Assembly: GCA_023055425.1 (NCBI GenBank)
Contig: JALGPY010000006.1
Location: 76,878,435 to 76,942,434 of the forward strand
Direction of reading: 5' to 3'
DNA from: Linanthus parryae
Lineage: Eukaryota > Streptophyta > Magnoliopsida > Ericales > Polemoniaceae
Length of the DNA: 64,000 nucleotides
In this document: piece after piece, positions 1 to 13,982 of the stretch
How positions within the stretch are numbered: the stretch's first letter is position 1
Layout of the letters: every line of letters begins with the position of its first letter
Notes under the pieces: generated by a model
What the model saw: the letters and a program-made list of their open reading frames with translations, nothing else
Databases searched by the model: none
What the model was told of the DNA's origin: nothing
Position numbers and translations under genes: made by a program

Positions 1-429
1 ATCGACAAATAATTTTTTGACGGAAAATGGTCACTACAAGTCGGTCGTTAGTATTAAGGCCGACAAATCTCAATTACGTCGGCAGAAAAAAAAAAAGCGA
101 CATCAGTTTTTGTCGACAGTTTAAATCTAACAACAAACCTTTTCTGTCTCTAGTATAACTACCGACAAGTAAATTTGGTCTTTTATGTACATAGGTGACA
201 AATTCTGTTTGTCACTAGTAGATATGATTACATCTTCCTGCCGACACACGTGTTTGTCGGCTGTATCACGACCAAATAAAAAATAATAATGGGGATTTTT
301 ACTAATATGCAGACATGCACCCGAAATTCCAACACTACTCAAACATATATGCACAACTGTGCTCAAATCCAAGATCAACCCTCCAAAAGTGGGATTTTTT
401 ACATCAAAAACCAAAATAATACCGCATAA

Positions 430-2500
430 TAACTATTTTGCATCCTTAGCCGAGTTAAAGAGTTGTACAAATTAAAGGGTCGTAGTATTAAGATAACAAA
501 AGAAGCAGCTTGCGTTTCAAAGTTCAAAAACTATTACATCTAGAGGACTCCAATGCCCAGAAAACAGCTACTAATTGTTATATCATCAAGTGTCCAGAAT
601 CACCGGCCAGTACTTATTTGGGTCCTTCGATGCCCTGAACCTATACCAGCGACGCTAAAACCTGCAAACAATGAAAAAAAGAATCATAAGATAGTGGCTG
701 TATGGTTTAACAAACCACAAACCTTCTAAAGCTTTAGATCAGAATACAACCACACAAAATCAATAAGCAAACACAAATATATACAAATTGACAGTGACCC
801 TAATGACATGAACTGAGTACTAGAAATGGTCCAAGCTGACTAAACCACCAAAATTAAATAAAGCTAAGAAAAATACTAAATGAATTATATCCTACCTAAT
901 ACCTCTTATCTCTTTACATCAGAACCATAAGAGTCATGCAGAGTCATGCAGCTTGGAGGCTGGCACCACCTGGGAGAAAACCAACCACTTTGGCCCGGCC
1001 CCAAGTACAATCATAGAACCATGAGCGAAAACATGTCCATATATTAACTCATACCAGGGGTTTAACTAAACTAACTTTTTAACCTAACCATTGGAGATGC
1101 TCTAAACAAGTTAAGATAATCATTGCCGGATTTCAAATAAGAAAGTAAACCAATCCTGTGTTATCACTATGTACCAAAACAAAGTAAACAACAAAGAAAA
1201 AGATGTATCACTCACATTCAAAAACTGAAAGCTCCAAACCAATGTGAGAACAAACAGCATGCAATCAACCACAGAAAAACTGATAGTAAGGGCTTGTGAT
1301 TTTTTATTTCGAAAACAAATACCACATGTCCACCTATATGTGAGGTTGAAACTCAACAATACATAACATGATGTTTGGGACTAGGCAAATGAAAGTTCGA
1401 AACAAACATTATTTCCAGTTATCATAATGTTCGGGACTAATTCACTAAGAGTACCAAGAAAACCATATAGTGAATTCATTGTAAATTCAATTGGGGGGGG
1501 GGGGGGAGAGAAGGGCATGGCTCCGCCCCTGCAAAGATAGATCTTTGATACAATGAATCCTCTGGAATCTGCACTCGGTGAGTAGCTGCGCAGTGCTGAA
1601 CCTTTTTGATTCGCAGAGTTTCTTTTAATCTTCTCCAACTTTTTTCCAACTGCCCACAAGCTGTTTGATAAAATGCATGTGGCTGAATGTGCTAATTTAC
1701 CTGGAGTTAGTACTGCAAAATGCATCTTTGGCAACCCATCATCGACATTGTGAGTAAATCCACAGTTTTAATTCTGAAAGTTTTTCACTGCAATATTTGA
1801 ATGGCGGTCATTTATGGGTTCTCTGTGAAATCAGTTCATGCTTCTGAATGAATGTCTTCTAGTAGTTGTGAATTTGTATTATGCATCCCCAAAACCGACC
1901 AATGAGTGTCTCAATAGCACATAAGAACAAATTGTTCATACCAATAACACAAGCTACGACAAAACTTTTGGGGAAGAATGTTGATTTACAGTTTGGACAT
2001 CCTTTTTCTTACTGACAGAATTACAGGAAAAACCAAGTAGCAAACACACTAAGCCTGGAAACCATGAGCGAAAACATGTCCATAAATTAACTCATACACA
2101 GTATGTATGTATCCAAAGAGCACGACAAATGAGATTAGACAACTCATATGTACCTTTTACAACCAACACATACACATCTACAAATCCAGATTCACAGAGA
2201 CAGTGAATGGAACACTGATTTAGACTCTGCCTATGTAAACAACACAACAGATTGCACATAATACTCACAAACAGAGTAATTAAACATTCAATTATAGCTA
2301 ATGGCAACCCAATCAGAAATTAGTACCAAAAATCACAAATTCTAAACCCCAGTTAACCAATTAGTATCAAAGGGGGTATTTAAACACATACAATTTCTAA
2401 AAAGAGAGGAGGAGAAATGAAAAACATCAGAAATTAGTCATTCAATACTGTTCGTACCTGGCTTTCGATGGACGGCTGGAGCCTGGAAGCGTGGCGCAGC
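430..2500. other. Interior of the CACTA element; no recognisable gene
   Basis: AT-rich non-coding DNA. Short ORFs here (for example 1381-1734 minus) have no family motif I recognise. A direct repeat of roughly 38 bp, beginning with CCATGAGCGAAAACATG, occurs near 1020 and again near 2062. A captured host-gene fragment is possible but not shown. Confidence 0.4.
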
Positions 2501-2539
2501 CGAGCACGTGGTCGACGGCCTGAAGACCGACCAGCGACG

Positions 2540-2735
2540 GCCAGATTCGAAGAGAGAGAGAGAGAGAGGGCGAGAGCATAGCCGACCAGATTCAATCTCC
2601 CCTGTTCGTCATTCAATTTCCCCTGTTGCTCCAACAAATCATACTTATGTTTTTGGTGTGGGAGAGAGATCGAGAGGGAGAGAGCATAGCCGACCAGATT
2701 CGAAGAGAGAGAGAGGGCGAGGGGAAAGTGTGAGA
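2540..2735. repeat. GA-rich tract with imperfect internal repeats
   Basis: Two GAGAGAG runs, each beside the phrase AGCATAGCCGACCAGATTC, form an imperfect direct repeat of about 120 bp inside the CACTA interior. It yields low-complexity ORFs on both strands that I do not regard as genes. Confidence 0.6.
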
Positions 2736-3246
2736 GTATACCTGATGGCCAGCGATTGAAAACTACGAAGAGAGTGAGGGTACAATACCTGATGGCCGAC
2801 GTTGATTCTGGCAGCGAAGAACCCAACTCCGTCTTCGAGGAAGTGGGAGATGAGGGTTTGAGCCTTAAGGTACAGAAGTGGGTAGATTTTGGAGGTTAGT
2901 AGGTTACGTATGTGTATACGTTTAATCCAATGGTGCAAATATTAATAGGTGAGTTGATCAACGGTTGAAAATGTCTCCTTAAATTGTCTTCACAAAATGT
3001 CACCATATAATTAATTACCCTCTTTTTTTTTTTTGCAGGAGTTGACAATTGGGTTTGTCACCATATAATTAGTTGTCAAACTTAAATAAATAGTCACAAT
3101 CTTTGACTAAATTTTTGGGTAGAATAAAAGAAAAACCAAAATGTCGACAAAAAAATCATATGCATCGACAAAAACAAATATTGTCGACTAATCGCACAAC
3201 TAGCTACATAAAACTGTCTGTCGACAAAAAAACTGTCAACAAATGT

Positions 3247-3262
3247 CATATTTGTTGTAGTG
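3247..3262. repeat. CACTA right terminal inverted repeat
   Basis: Read on the minus strand it begins CACTACAACAAATATG. The boundary is confirmed by copy A/copy B homology, which starts at the very next base (3263 matching 13983). Confidence 0.85.
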
Positions 3263-3523
3263 AAAGGAGAGAAATAAGATAAATATAACCTTCACAAAAT
3301 ATAGACGAGACAAGGTAAGAAGAGACACAAGCACTAGTAAAGTAAGGTGATCCATCAAGACTATGTAACCATAAGACACGACTAGAATCCAATATTCTTT
3401 GATGGACTATTCCAACTAGAATCCAAAATTGCATTTTTCCTAACAACTTCAAAGTAAGTTCTAAAAATAATTTCTAGTATTCGAAGAAACCATAAGACAC
3501 GAATCTCAAAACGCTTTCTAGGA

Positions 3524-4065
3524 GAGGGTGGGCGGTAAACTGCTATCGTTTACGCAAACTCTTTAGTCCACCACCTCTCCTGGATCCTCCATAGGTTCCT
3601 CCCAAGGCTTATGAGCTAACAACAGTTTACACTTCATGAAGTGCGGCGTTAGCATCCATTGGCCTCTTGATGCAAATACTTTTGATTGGGAAGGTACCAT
3701 CCTCCCTCATCAACCAAATCATTATATGTCTCTTAATCGAAATCCAATGATTCTCATCAGGTAAAGACTCCACAATGGAATGAATATGAACTAGGAGATT
3801 GTTAAATACCCATGCTCCAACAAAAGTGAAAACCCAATGCTCACACCTATCCAATACTTCTTTGATAAACTCCCCTATTGACATCCTCTCCAAGAAGTGT
3901 GTTATTGTTGGGTGGCTCAGCTGAAAATCCTCCGTTGTTCGATTCACTAGGTTGACATCCATACCTACAAGAGTCAAAGAATACTCTTATTAGAAAACAA
4001 ACATAACGATTATTCTACCATAAAGGTATTCTAAAGCTGACTTCCAAATTATTACACACTTATCA
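3524..4065 (-). other. Copy A-specific segment with an unrecognised ORF (3627-3977)
   Basis: In copy B the flanks GCTTTCTAGGA and CCAACTAAGAA are separated by only a few bases (near 14240-14250), whereas copy A has about 540 bp between them. The segment holds a 116-residue minus-strand ORF with no domain I recognise. Either copy A gained this piece or, more likely for element internal DNA, copy B lost it. The ORF could be a remnant of an element protein; I assign no function. Confidence 0.5.
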
Positions 4066-6312
4066 GTTGCCAACTAAGAATTGTCCAAGAATTCCCAAAA
4101 CTCCGCAACATTTATAAGAGACGACACAATATTGGAGATCAAACTCTTAATCAATGTATTAAGATCCCAAAACTGGTTCTGCAATGATGTAACTCTGAAG
4201 CCCGAATCTAAATCAAACATATATGGTAAAATTCTCAAAACTATAGCCCTGAAAACAAGTCTCTAAATGAGATGTTTGTGACAAGCTGTCATCAATGAGA
4301 GAAAATTAAACTTCCCAGGTATAACAACAATTTATAGAACCCCAAGTATAATGCCAATATTTTAGTATATCCCACCACATTAACAACAATAGGATTCTAT
4401 CTAAACACCCAAAAGTCTAAACGTCGATAAACTAGCTAAGTAGTATTTAAAACCACAAAATTAAACTCACGGTCCAAACATCTCTCAAACACATTTTTCT
4501 TCTCACCTTCTTCTTGAACATAATATAAGTACACCTTACTCTTCCTTACTTTAACCTTATTGAAAAACTCGTAACCAACATAACATGCGGGTACTTCACA
4601 ATTCCTTTCTATGAGGTCGTTTATCCTCCTTGCCCGCTCAGACTAACTTTGCTTGAATGGTATTTGTTCAACTAATTCGTACTTAAAATTATTTTGGTCC
4701 CTCCTTCATCGTGTTCGACTAGGGTTGTAGCTTTAACCCTCCTTGTGCAAAAACTACTTCTAGTGTTGTATGGGTGTGGTCTATTGTCCTATACTCCATA
4801 ACATATTGTATCATTCATATAACATCATGAATTACAAGCAAAAAGAAATACATGGCATATAATGAGCCACTATGCAAATAATATAACACACTGATCATCA
4901 AAAAATTAGTTACAAATGCATTTGCACACATGTTAATCACATATTATTCTTCATCCTTCTTTTAAAATCAGAAAAATAGTCAACCGGGCAAGTATAAACT
5001 ATGAATTTTGGTGTAACATACCCTCTGAGTCTACTTCCGTAATCAAGAAGAATCAACTCAAAATAAATATTGGAACTCAAGTTATGCAGAGAATAGCACA
5101 GCTGCTGTCACAGACCACCAGAACAGAAAATTTCACTTCACGACATCATAAACTAACTTTAAATTCCTGAAAATGGTCTAGGCCTTCACACACATTTATC
5201 CCCATGTGTGTACTAGTTACCTTAAAATTTTGATATTCATCCAAGGTCTGGAATATAGGTAAACATCAAATATACTACAGCTCGTCACTTTGTAATTCTG
5301 CTACTAAACAACAAACGTTAAAAACTCGTATCTAAGTCTCACAAATCCATTTGGGGCTGAAATTTTTATGGCATCGTCCTGAACATGTCCACTACTTGGA
5401 AAAAATTCATGGAAAAATAAATTCGAGATTAAACACGTATGCTACATCAAATACCAACTGGTGTGCACATTCAAGCACTACCAAAATCATTGTTCTCGCA
5501 TTCTAACTCCATGAACTCTTTCTATGCACTTAATCAACGATAACGAAATACAAGACATCCTTAATTTTTCAAATCATAGTCCAAATCAGAAAAAAATAAT
5601 TTATTAAACATCCAAAATGGGTCTTCAAAACATGAGTATTAACATTCATTCTTAAAGAAAATCGCCAATAATTCAATTCTAGCGCGAAAGTGGATATGTA
5701 AAAATCACTTCAAGAATCCTCAAGGTATTGTTTGGCATCATGGCCGTATTTAAAACAAAACTCTAGATACATCAGCAGTTCTAAGAAAAACAAAGAGGTC
5801 TAATACGCCTAGTCCTCGTCATACTCACTTGTCTCTAACTCCACAAAGTATGTATCATAAAAAAAACACATAAACGGTCTACATTGTGAAATAAGTATTA
5901 TACTCCCAATATTTCAAATATTTCCATGACATGACTCCCAAAACGCACTAATATTCTAGAGAACTCAACAATATCAAGGATTATCAAATATGACTCCAAC
6001 ATACACTTCGAACACAATCTCCATACACTTCGAACACAATCTCCCAAATTTTGATCACCCAAACCGTAGATACCTAACGCAAACTCCAATGAAAAGACTC
6101 AAACCTAAATACCTAGCTAATTGGGCGGGCTAAATCTCTTAATAATGATAGGGTGTGTGGGTATACTTGCTTCCTAAGGCTATTTTCTAAAAGCTTACAC
6201 ACATATTAGAAGCTATTCAATACTACTCAAATTCCCAACGGCTTGTCAAATTTTATTACTTTTCCTATGTCCATTTAAAATTTACCTACATGTTTTAATT
6301 CCCTTTTTAGAT

Positions 6313-6329
6313 TGCCCGCTTTGATACCA
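6313..6329 (-). other. Primer-binding site of copy A
   Basis: On the minus strand TGGTATCAAAGCGGGC follows the LTR end (…GTGTTACA) after two bases. TGGTATCA is the common tRNA-initiator-Met primer site of plant LTR elements. The equivalent in copy B is at about 16489-16504. Confidence 0.75.
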
Positions 6330-6331
6330 CC

Positions 6332-8812
6332 TGTAACACTCCCAAAATGACCAAGTCGAAAGCCTGGGGGGTGTCACTCTGTACCCAAGACGAAGCCCGG
6401 ATACAAGGACATTTAAAAGTGGATCCAAGCAAACTCAACTAAAAGTTAAATGTTACACTTTATTACAATTCAAAAGTTGCCTCAAACATGGGCGCTTATC
6501 AAACGAAAGCATTACTAATAATCGAAAGCGTTCTAATTATTTAAAATTAAAGGACTAAATATCTAGGTGATGATTCCCGTTCCCCGCTGTGCCAAACTCC
6601 CATTATCTAGACTTGTGATGCAGAAAACAAAAGAGAACACCACAGTTCCAAAATCAGCTATAAATACTGAGCAAATAAATACCCAAGCATGTAAAATGAT
6701 GACAAGGCATTTTATAAAACGAAACCAACTTTTCATGTAGTAACTTATCTTGAACATAGTGGAAATAAAGTTTGACAATTGTAATAAAGCCTGAGAGTTT
6801 CCAATTCCATTGTATTGTCAAAAAACAAATTTATTATCCAAGATAGAGATTCCAAAACCACATATTATTCCATTTTCCCTTAATAAACACCAAGTCTAAA
6901 AACCACATTGTTAATTTGTTGATAAAGGGAAACAATCAACCACCTCGCAAGCATCCAGGACCTTAAGTGTCGACAGCCCCTTAAAAGTCTTGCAGCCAAA
7001 ATAGCGAGTACAAGGAGCTATCCGGGGCATTGCAATCGGATTAAATAAAATATATTGGACAAGTGACTGTAGTCAAGACGCCCAAGCCAAAAGTAACCAT
7101 GTAACCACCCCGCACAACTCTTTCACTTTACGTCATCATCAGTTATTAGGTTATGGTGATGTTTTCAGAGAAACGTTTCAACAAGTGAGATTTAAGTGTT
7201 CAAATAGCACATATTTCACATAACACATAAATTCATTTTGAGACAACAGGAAAAAGAAATCATGTGACACGAAAAGCGGTAGGCACACTAGATCTGGCAT
7301 GATTACTCACATCAAATGCAAGCAACTACATCGACTAAGTCGTAGTACTCAACGTACCCGTCGTCCGAGAAATCTTCGCCTACAAGTTAACTATATTCTA
7401 ATTAATCACAATATTTTAGTAATATAAGTGATAAACTATACTACATGCATATGATGCTCAACAGTTTGGGTTCTACCACCAACCCAACATTCCCAAGTAA
7501 ACACGATACACAATTGCTTAGGACGAGTGGTTCTATGCTAGTGACACGACTCTACTCGCCGGTCCAGTTTCTATACCCAACTAAACAATTTATTTGAAAT
7601 AAAGGGAAACTAATTAACTTAGACTTATATTTTTCTAGAAGTAACTCACAAATTCTCTCAAACATATGTACTTCGTGTCAAGATCACAAAATGAGTGTTA
7701 AAACTCCCATATTCCAACTAATTTCAATGTCAAGACACTACAAACTAAACTCACCAGCATTAAAGACAGTTTTCAGCACTTTCAGCGATAAAAAAAACAG
7801 ACCTATAGCGACATATTCCGCCTTTTTAGCGACCGGACATATTGTTCAAAAGCTCTAGGACATCCAATTAAGTGTCTAACGGTCTCGATTTCAACTCCAA
7901 TTCAATTGGCGATTACAACTCGCTCTAGCAAGCCAATGCACAAAAAAAAGATAGTTTCTAATTAGCCTATTGTTTGGGATTGATTTCACCACCTACACAA
8001 CTAGGATTCTTCGGTGAAACATGATTAGTAGGAATCAAACTACGAATGTGAATAGTGCTTGACACAATACAAGAATAAAACCAACTAAAAATCTGAAATT
8101 GAGAATGAACAATATGAAATTAACGAAAAATAAAAAATTACAAGTGAAGGAGCTGAACACAAGAGAGTTTTAGATGTGAGACGGAGCTGCTCGCGGCGAC
8201 GTGGTGAAGGAGCTGCCGAAGTCAATAGGTCAGAAACGACACTCATGCCACCATGGAAACCAGTGGCAATGAAGAAGGAGAAGAAAAGAGAAGAGAGTTC
8301 ATGAAAGGGAAGAAGAAACTGAAAATAATAAGATAAGAAGAAAGAAACAGAGCACTAGACGTGGGAGGAAGAGAACTGACCTGGGCGGCGGCGGCGGTCG
8401 CTGGACGACGCTGCGGCTGCAACTGTTGTGCCGCTGTTGCTATTTTCGGACAGTGCACAACAGACGGGAGAAAGCAGAGAGAGACCGTGAGAGAGAGAGA
8501 GAGGGACGCACGAGAAAGAGAGAGAGAGGAAAAGAGGATCGGTGATCTTGGTGATGATTTCTGGAGAGAAATCAACTCGAAAGGAAGGATTTGGACTCCA
8601 AATTCGATTGATAGGAGGGAAAAGTTCATCATTATGACTTTGGGGAAGAAACAATCACGGTGGTATAAATTTTTGGGTCAAATATGATACCAATCTGTTG
8701 GAAAAGACACTTTCACACCGCTAGTTTAGGTAAAGAGACAACCACCACCGCCAGTTTATTTAAAAGGCACTAAAATCTTTAGATAAAAGTCACAAAGACC
8801 CCCAAGCCTAAA
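6332..8812 (-). repeat. LTR of copy A, outer end truncated
   Basis: Begins (plus view) with TGTAACACTCCC and matches LTR-B at 16507 onward. It contains a GA-rich leader-like tract near 8480-8530, which produces low-complexity ORFs on both strands. The last part of LTR-B (about 19000-19089), including the outer TG terminus, is missing; copy A diverges after about 8812. Confidence 0.65.
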
Positions 8813-9050
8813 TTGAAATACCCGATTTTATCTAATGGGGGTGATTATGCATTTTGTTTAAAATGTTTATTATAAATTCGGGGGCTAAAGCATGTATTTT
8901 GGAAACTTAGGGGGGGGAGTAGTTGTCTTTTACATAAACAAATATAAATAATAGTATATTTATACTGTATAATAATACCGTATTCCTATACCGTATAATA
9001 CGAGACTTATACGTATAATATACTATAATAAAAATAATAATAATGATAAC

Positions 9051-9190
<140 letters not shown>

Positions 9191-9289
9191 TACCCATATC
9201 AAAAATAATACTCCTACAACATTTTCTCACTCCCCTTACATCACCATCCATTCCCCCTTCCTATACTTTTCTCTTCTCACAAAACAATT

Positions 9290-10150
9290 CTTTTATTTCT
9301 CTCTCTCCTCTCTCTCCCGGACAACACACACACACACACTTTTGTTTGTTTTTCTTCTTCATCCATCACAAACCCTCCTCCCTTCTCTTTCTCTCTCCGT
9401 CACCACATTTCTCTCTCTCTCTCCCTCTCTCTCATTTTCTCCCCACCCTCACGGCAACACACACAAAAAAAACCCAAACCCCCTCACAACACTCTCCCGT
9501 CTCTCTCTCTCTCTCTCCATCACTCTCTCTCTCTTGTTTTCTCTCACGGCACACACAAAACCCACACACTCACAAAAACTCTCTCTGCCTCTCTCTCATC
9601 CCTCACCCGAAACACACAACAACACCCTCACCATCACCCCCTCCTCTATAAATCCCCTTGCTCCTTCCTACTCATCACAAAAAAAAAAAAAAAAAAAAAC
9701 AACAATCCCCCACCATCACCATCACCTCCTCCCCTTCTTCTTTGCCTTCGGAAACAACAAAACCACCGCCACCATCACCATCTCTCCCTCAATCTCTCAC
9801 CCTCCCTCTGCTCAAAACAGAGCAACTCCACAATCACCACCATAACAGCCCCCTCCATCACCACCAACGGGGAACACCCCATGGACGCCACCATCACCAC
9901 CTCCGCCTCTCACCTTTGTCTCCCCTCTCTCTCGAACTCTCTGCTCCCTCACTCCCCTCTGATTTCGCCGGCGAAGAGAGAAGAAGCAGCAGCAGCGGTG
10001 GCATAGCACCACCACCGCTGCCTTCCCCGACGAACAGCACCATCGGCCACCACCATCTCCTTCTCCTTGCCACCGAGACCGCCACCACAACAGCCCTCCT
10101 CTCCTCTATCCCTCTGATCTGAGTCTCTCTCTCTCTCTCTCTCGAGTTCA
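9290..10150 (+). repeat. CT/CA-rich low-complexity tract with an A-run
   Basis: Repeated CTCTCT and ACACAC blocks with an A-run of about 19 bases at about 9681, then CACCATCAC-rich sequence. It looks like the pyrimidine-rich transcribed leader of a long LTR. ORFs in all frames are Ser/Pro/Leu/His-rich low-complexity products. Confidence 0.7.
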
Positions 10151-11257
10151 CCACTGCCAACACAGAGACGCCGGGAAACCGCAGGAAAATTCGCCGGAGA
10201 AATAAACCGAGAACAAAAAATCACCACCATCAACGAAACCCACCACCTCCATCTCTCTCAAAGCTCTGCTCTCCTTGCCACCCACCTCTCTGTCAAAAAC
10301 AGAGCATCATCAGACGCAACAACCCAGGCCCGAGCCACGCCCGACGCCACCACCTCCATGAACGTCGGCGTGAAGCTCGGCCCAACCACCACCGACGCAC
10401 CCACCGCTTAAAACCCTTCTCCCTCGCCTCCAGGAGGTCCAACGAGACCAGTGAAGGCCTCGAACGAACCCAGAAACGCCGAACCCATCACCGGCGATCT
10501 CCACCTCCGAACCCGACGGTCGGAGGCTCGACCCGCTTCGTCCGTTGACCGTTTTTCGTGATTCTTCGCGTGGGTAAGCTCTAAATCGCATCCTAGTTCC
10601 ATTACAATGATCAAAATCGAGTCTTGTTAGGAAAAATTTGATTTGGGTGAATTGGGTTAATAAAGATACGTGAAGAGCAAAGTTTGGGGGGGTGAAAGTG
10701 TCTTTTTCTAAAACTGTGGGAGATGATTGTCTTTACATGCAAACTGAATTATTTGGGATAGGGGGGTGAAAGTGTCTTTTCTTTAAACTGGTTTGGGACA
10801 CTAGTTGTAGTTTTAAAATGTCCTAAATCAACTAATAGATTAATCTAATAAATTATTTTTCTGAAAATAATAATAATATTAAATAAATTTTTGTTTTTCT
10901 GAAAATAATAATAATATTAAATCACTTGAAGAACACTCGTAGTACCTTCGTTATAAATTATTAAAACATATTTAAAAATCACCTTTTATAAATAGTAGAA
11001 AGAATGTGATTACACTATGAGTAAATAGGTAAAATATTTTGTCCATAACAAGAAGTCCAAGTAAAAATTAGTATATATAAATATTTGTTATTATAACTAT
11101 GTACAAAAAAAAAAGAAAATGTGTGTTAATTGGTGTTGTGTAAACAAAACAAAAACAAAAACAATAAAGCCTCCAAGTAATAGGTTAGCACTCAAATTAT
11201 AAAAATAATAAGGATCATAAGCATGTTTCCATATTTACTTTGCTCTAAAATAATTAC

Positions 11258-11330
<73 letters not shown>
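11258..11330. repeat. (AAT)n microsatellite
   Basis: Perfect trinucleotide array in otherwise AT-rich non-coding DNA. Confidence 0.95.
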
Positions 11331-11331
<1 letters not shown>

Positions 11332-11516
11332 CTCATTTAATAACCCATTTTATCAATACTTGAAATAAAATTTTAGATATCTTTCTCAAATAAAGTAACT
11401 TAATCCATGTATATATATATATATCTTTTAAAAATAGTAGGCATAATACAAAAGGATACCGATTTGTATATAATAATAAGAAAGCCGAAGAGAGTATTAG
11501 TTTATCTACCTAAAAC

Positions 11517-11725
<209 letters not shown>

Positions 11726-12995
11726 GCTTTTATAAATACAAGGGGTTGGGAGATTAATCAAGGACACGCATTGCATATAAGTCATGACTAGAGTCGTTAT
11801 GTAATTAAGCTATGTGTTGATAAGAACTTATTGCGTATTTGTAGACACTCAATTCGTAGACGACGAGTTTGTCGAGAACGAGTACGAGTACTCGGACTTC
11901 TCTTGTCGTGCTGCTTGCTACCGGTAAGTTCATATGTGCAATACTTTAACTATCAAATGTGATTTTGTGTGCGTAGAAAATGATCTCGTTACAACTCCCG
12001 ATACTTGGAATTAATCGAATGTTTGTGAAATGAGTTTTGAGAATCCTCTTTTGAATATTCGGTTGGAAAATATGAATCTTGAACCAATGATATTTTTTAT
12101 GTGATGACAAGTTGGAATCAAATGATACTCTTGAGAAATGATGGTTTGGAACCAGTTGTGATTATTATGAAACGACAGTGAATAATGCACTATAACATAA
12201 TTGGGGCGATGTACAGAGGATGTGTGTGGAGGCTAAGGCCGGAGGCGCATGTGAGTCGATCCTCCTAGGGTGCTAATCCACGAGATTACATACCCTACCC
12301 CGTGGTTAGCCTTCGTGCACCCGGGTTTTATTTATATGTGAAAACTATAGAGTACTACTTATACCAGTATGGGTCATTACGGTATAGGGGTGTCGACACT
12401 TAAGGTCTCATAGTTATGATTACGAGCGGGGATTGACGTAGGGGCTCCCACAACGCTCGGGTGAATTGAGAATCACGTTATCCCGAGAGGCACCCTATTG
12501 TGATATATATATATTGCATCTTGACCCCTCTGTGGACATTCGTTACCCGCTGGGCTCTAATACGCCTCAGCCAAATTAATGACGAGAACGGAAAAATTGA
12601 ATTATGATAACAACTACTGTGGATTTCTGCTACATATCACGTATCTATAAATGCTTTGTGCCAAAAACTCGTTTTACTTATTGCAGTATGAGTTTACTCA
12701 GTTTTTACTGATTAAAATTTTCCTGCGGTCGGCTTGTGCTATTTCAAAACCCGCAGGTTACGAGTAAGGTGGGGGACGTTCACAACGCGGATGGCTAAAG
12801 TATCAGGATGTATAGTACATCACCTAGTAATTTTCATATCGAATGTAATGTACTTATGTTTCTCAGACAATGTCACTGGTTTATTATGAATGTATAATAA
12901 CTTATATTTGGATTATCGATGGTTGTATTAACTAAGAACCGGCGATCCTGCTCCGTATCTAGTGGGGTTTATCTCCTCGGACGGAGGCATCTTTC

Positions 12996-13982
12996 CAAAC
13001 ATGTCATCTAGGTTGACTAACAGCTAATCATGGTACATGTACTTCATATATGGGCCCCATGAAGTTCATCCAATGGATCACAATACCCCCACTTGATATC
13101 TCTAAAAAAAGTTCTATCCCGAAAATAATCGAGCATTCACTAGGTCTCAATAATTGAAATTACGTAGTATGGGTCACTATTCTTGGTCTGCAAAAGTCTC
13201 CCACTCATCTATCATACATATCGAAAACCAGACAAACACTCGATTTTGAATCAGGAGGTCTCGGTCCACATTTTTTGATGGAGTCGGGTAAGATGTCTCA
13301 TGGAAGGACTAGCATAAACCTTAATTCAATACGACTTGTGATACCTAGTAATCCAATAGAAGCATAGAACTCCAAAAGTACCTTGGATGTGAATAACCAG
13401 TCCATAATCCAAACAATAATTTAACGACAAGACTCCAATCATAAACATCAGCTGAATGTATATGCTAGCTACCCCAAATGTGAGACTATATCATAATAAG
13501 TTAGACAACACCAAAAATTTGTCTGATTGTTATACTAAGGTAATAGAAAGCGACCTAAAACCTAAATCAATAACTCAAATGATAACCGCTGCAACATCAT
13601 AAACTGTTTGTCACGAGGAATAAGGTCTTAAGATCTCCCAAGGTTGACCATCGATACTCTTATTCAGATTGTGAATAAACGAACAAATGAATTACATTAC
13701 GCCTTACACAATAAAGGTGATAAAACCCAACAACTTTCATAATACCAAGGACAAACCATTAAGTAGAAAACATCCGGTTCCTAAAATGATAGATAAGTAC
13801 AAAGTTTCGAGCATGTACCTCTATTGTAAACATTAACAGCCTAGTGACCCAAAATACCGTATTTGGCAAATCAAATATTCTGAGATATAACGAACAAAAC
13901 TTAGCCCCTGATACACAAACTTCAGTTTCAAATGTGTGATCCCACTTTTTCCTTTACTCTTATAATGTCATATACAGAAGAG
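12996..13982 (-). other. Retroelement internal/LTR junction region, no coding sequence
   Basis: On the minus strand near 13076-13095 a polypurine-like AAGTGGGGGTATTG precedes TGATCC, a typical polypurine tract/3' LTR start. Sequence from about 13096 to 13982 probably continues the interior of copy B, being absent from copy A only because the CACTA element replaces it. I see no gene. The element family is uncertain. Confidence 0.35.

Larger units (their letters stand above)
1..3262. mobile_element. Non-autonomous CACTA (En/Spm-like) DNA transposon, left end outside window
   Basis: The right end is the terminal sequence TTTGTTGTAGTG (CACTACAACAAA inverted), the hallmark of CACTA transposons. 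Both flanks carry clustered subterminal motifs of the GTCGAC / CCGACA / TGTCGG type (about 1-280 and 3010-3245), where CACTA transposase would bind. The left terminus is not in the window but should be near, because the left subterminal cluster is visible from base 1. No transposase-like ORF is seen in the interior, so the element is non-autonomous. The 3 bases after the end (AAA) are the likely target duplication. Sequence beyond 3262 matches 13983 onward, which acts as the unoccupied counterpart. Confidence 0.8.
3263..8812 (-). mobile_element. LTR retrotransposon remnant, copy A (gypsy, Tekay-like), minus strand
   Basis: About 3.07 kb of internal sequence (3263-6331) is followed by a long LTR (6332-8812). 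It reads on the minus strand because the primer-binding site lies just left of the LTR base TGTAACA. Almost its whole length is matched by copy B (13983-19089) at high but imperfect identity by eye. No gag, protease, reverse transcriptase or integrase can be read in the interior, so it is a decayed or large non-coding derivative. Its left side is cut by the CACTA element and its outer LTR end stops near 8812, where homology to copy B ends. Family assignment rests on the TGTAACA LTR terminus and tRNA-Met type primer site. Confidence 0.7.

Noticed and set aside
9342..10614. Overlapping ORFs of 60-170 codons in five frames
   Set aside because: Low-complexity pyrimidine-rich leader DNA; coding-like openness in many frames at once is a composition artefact.
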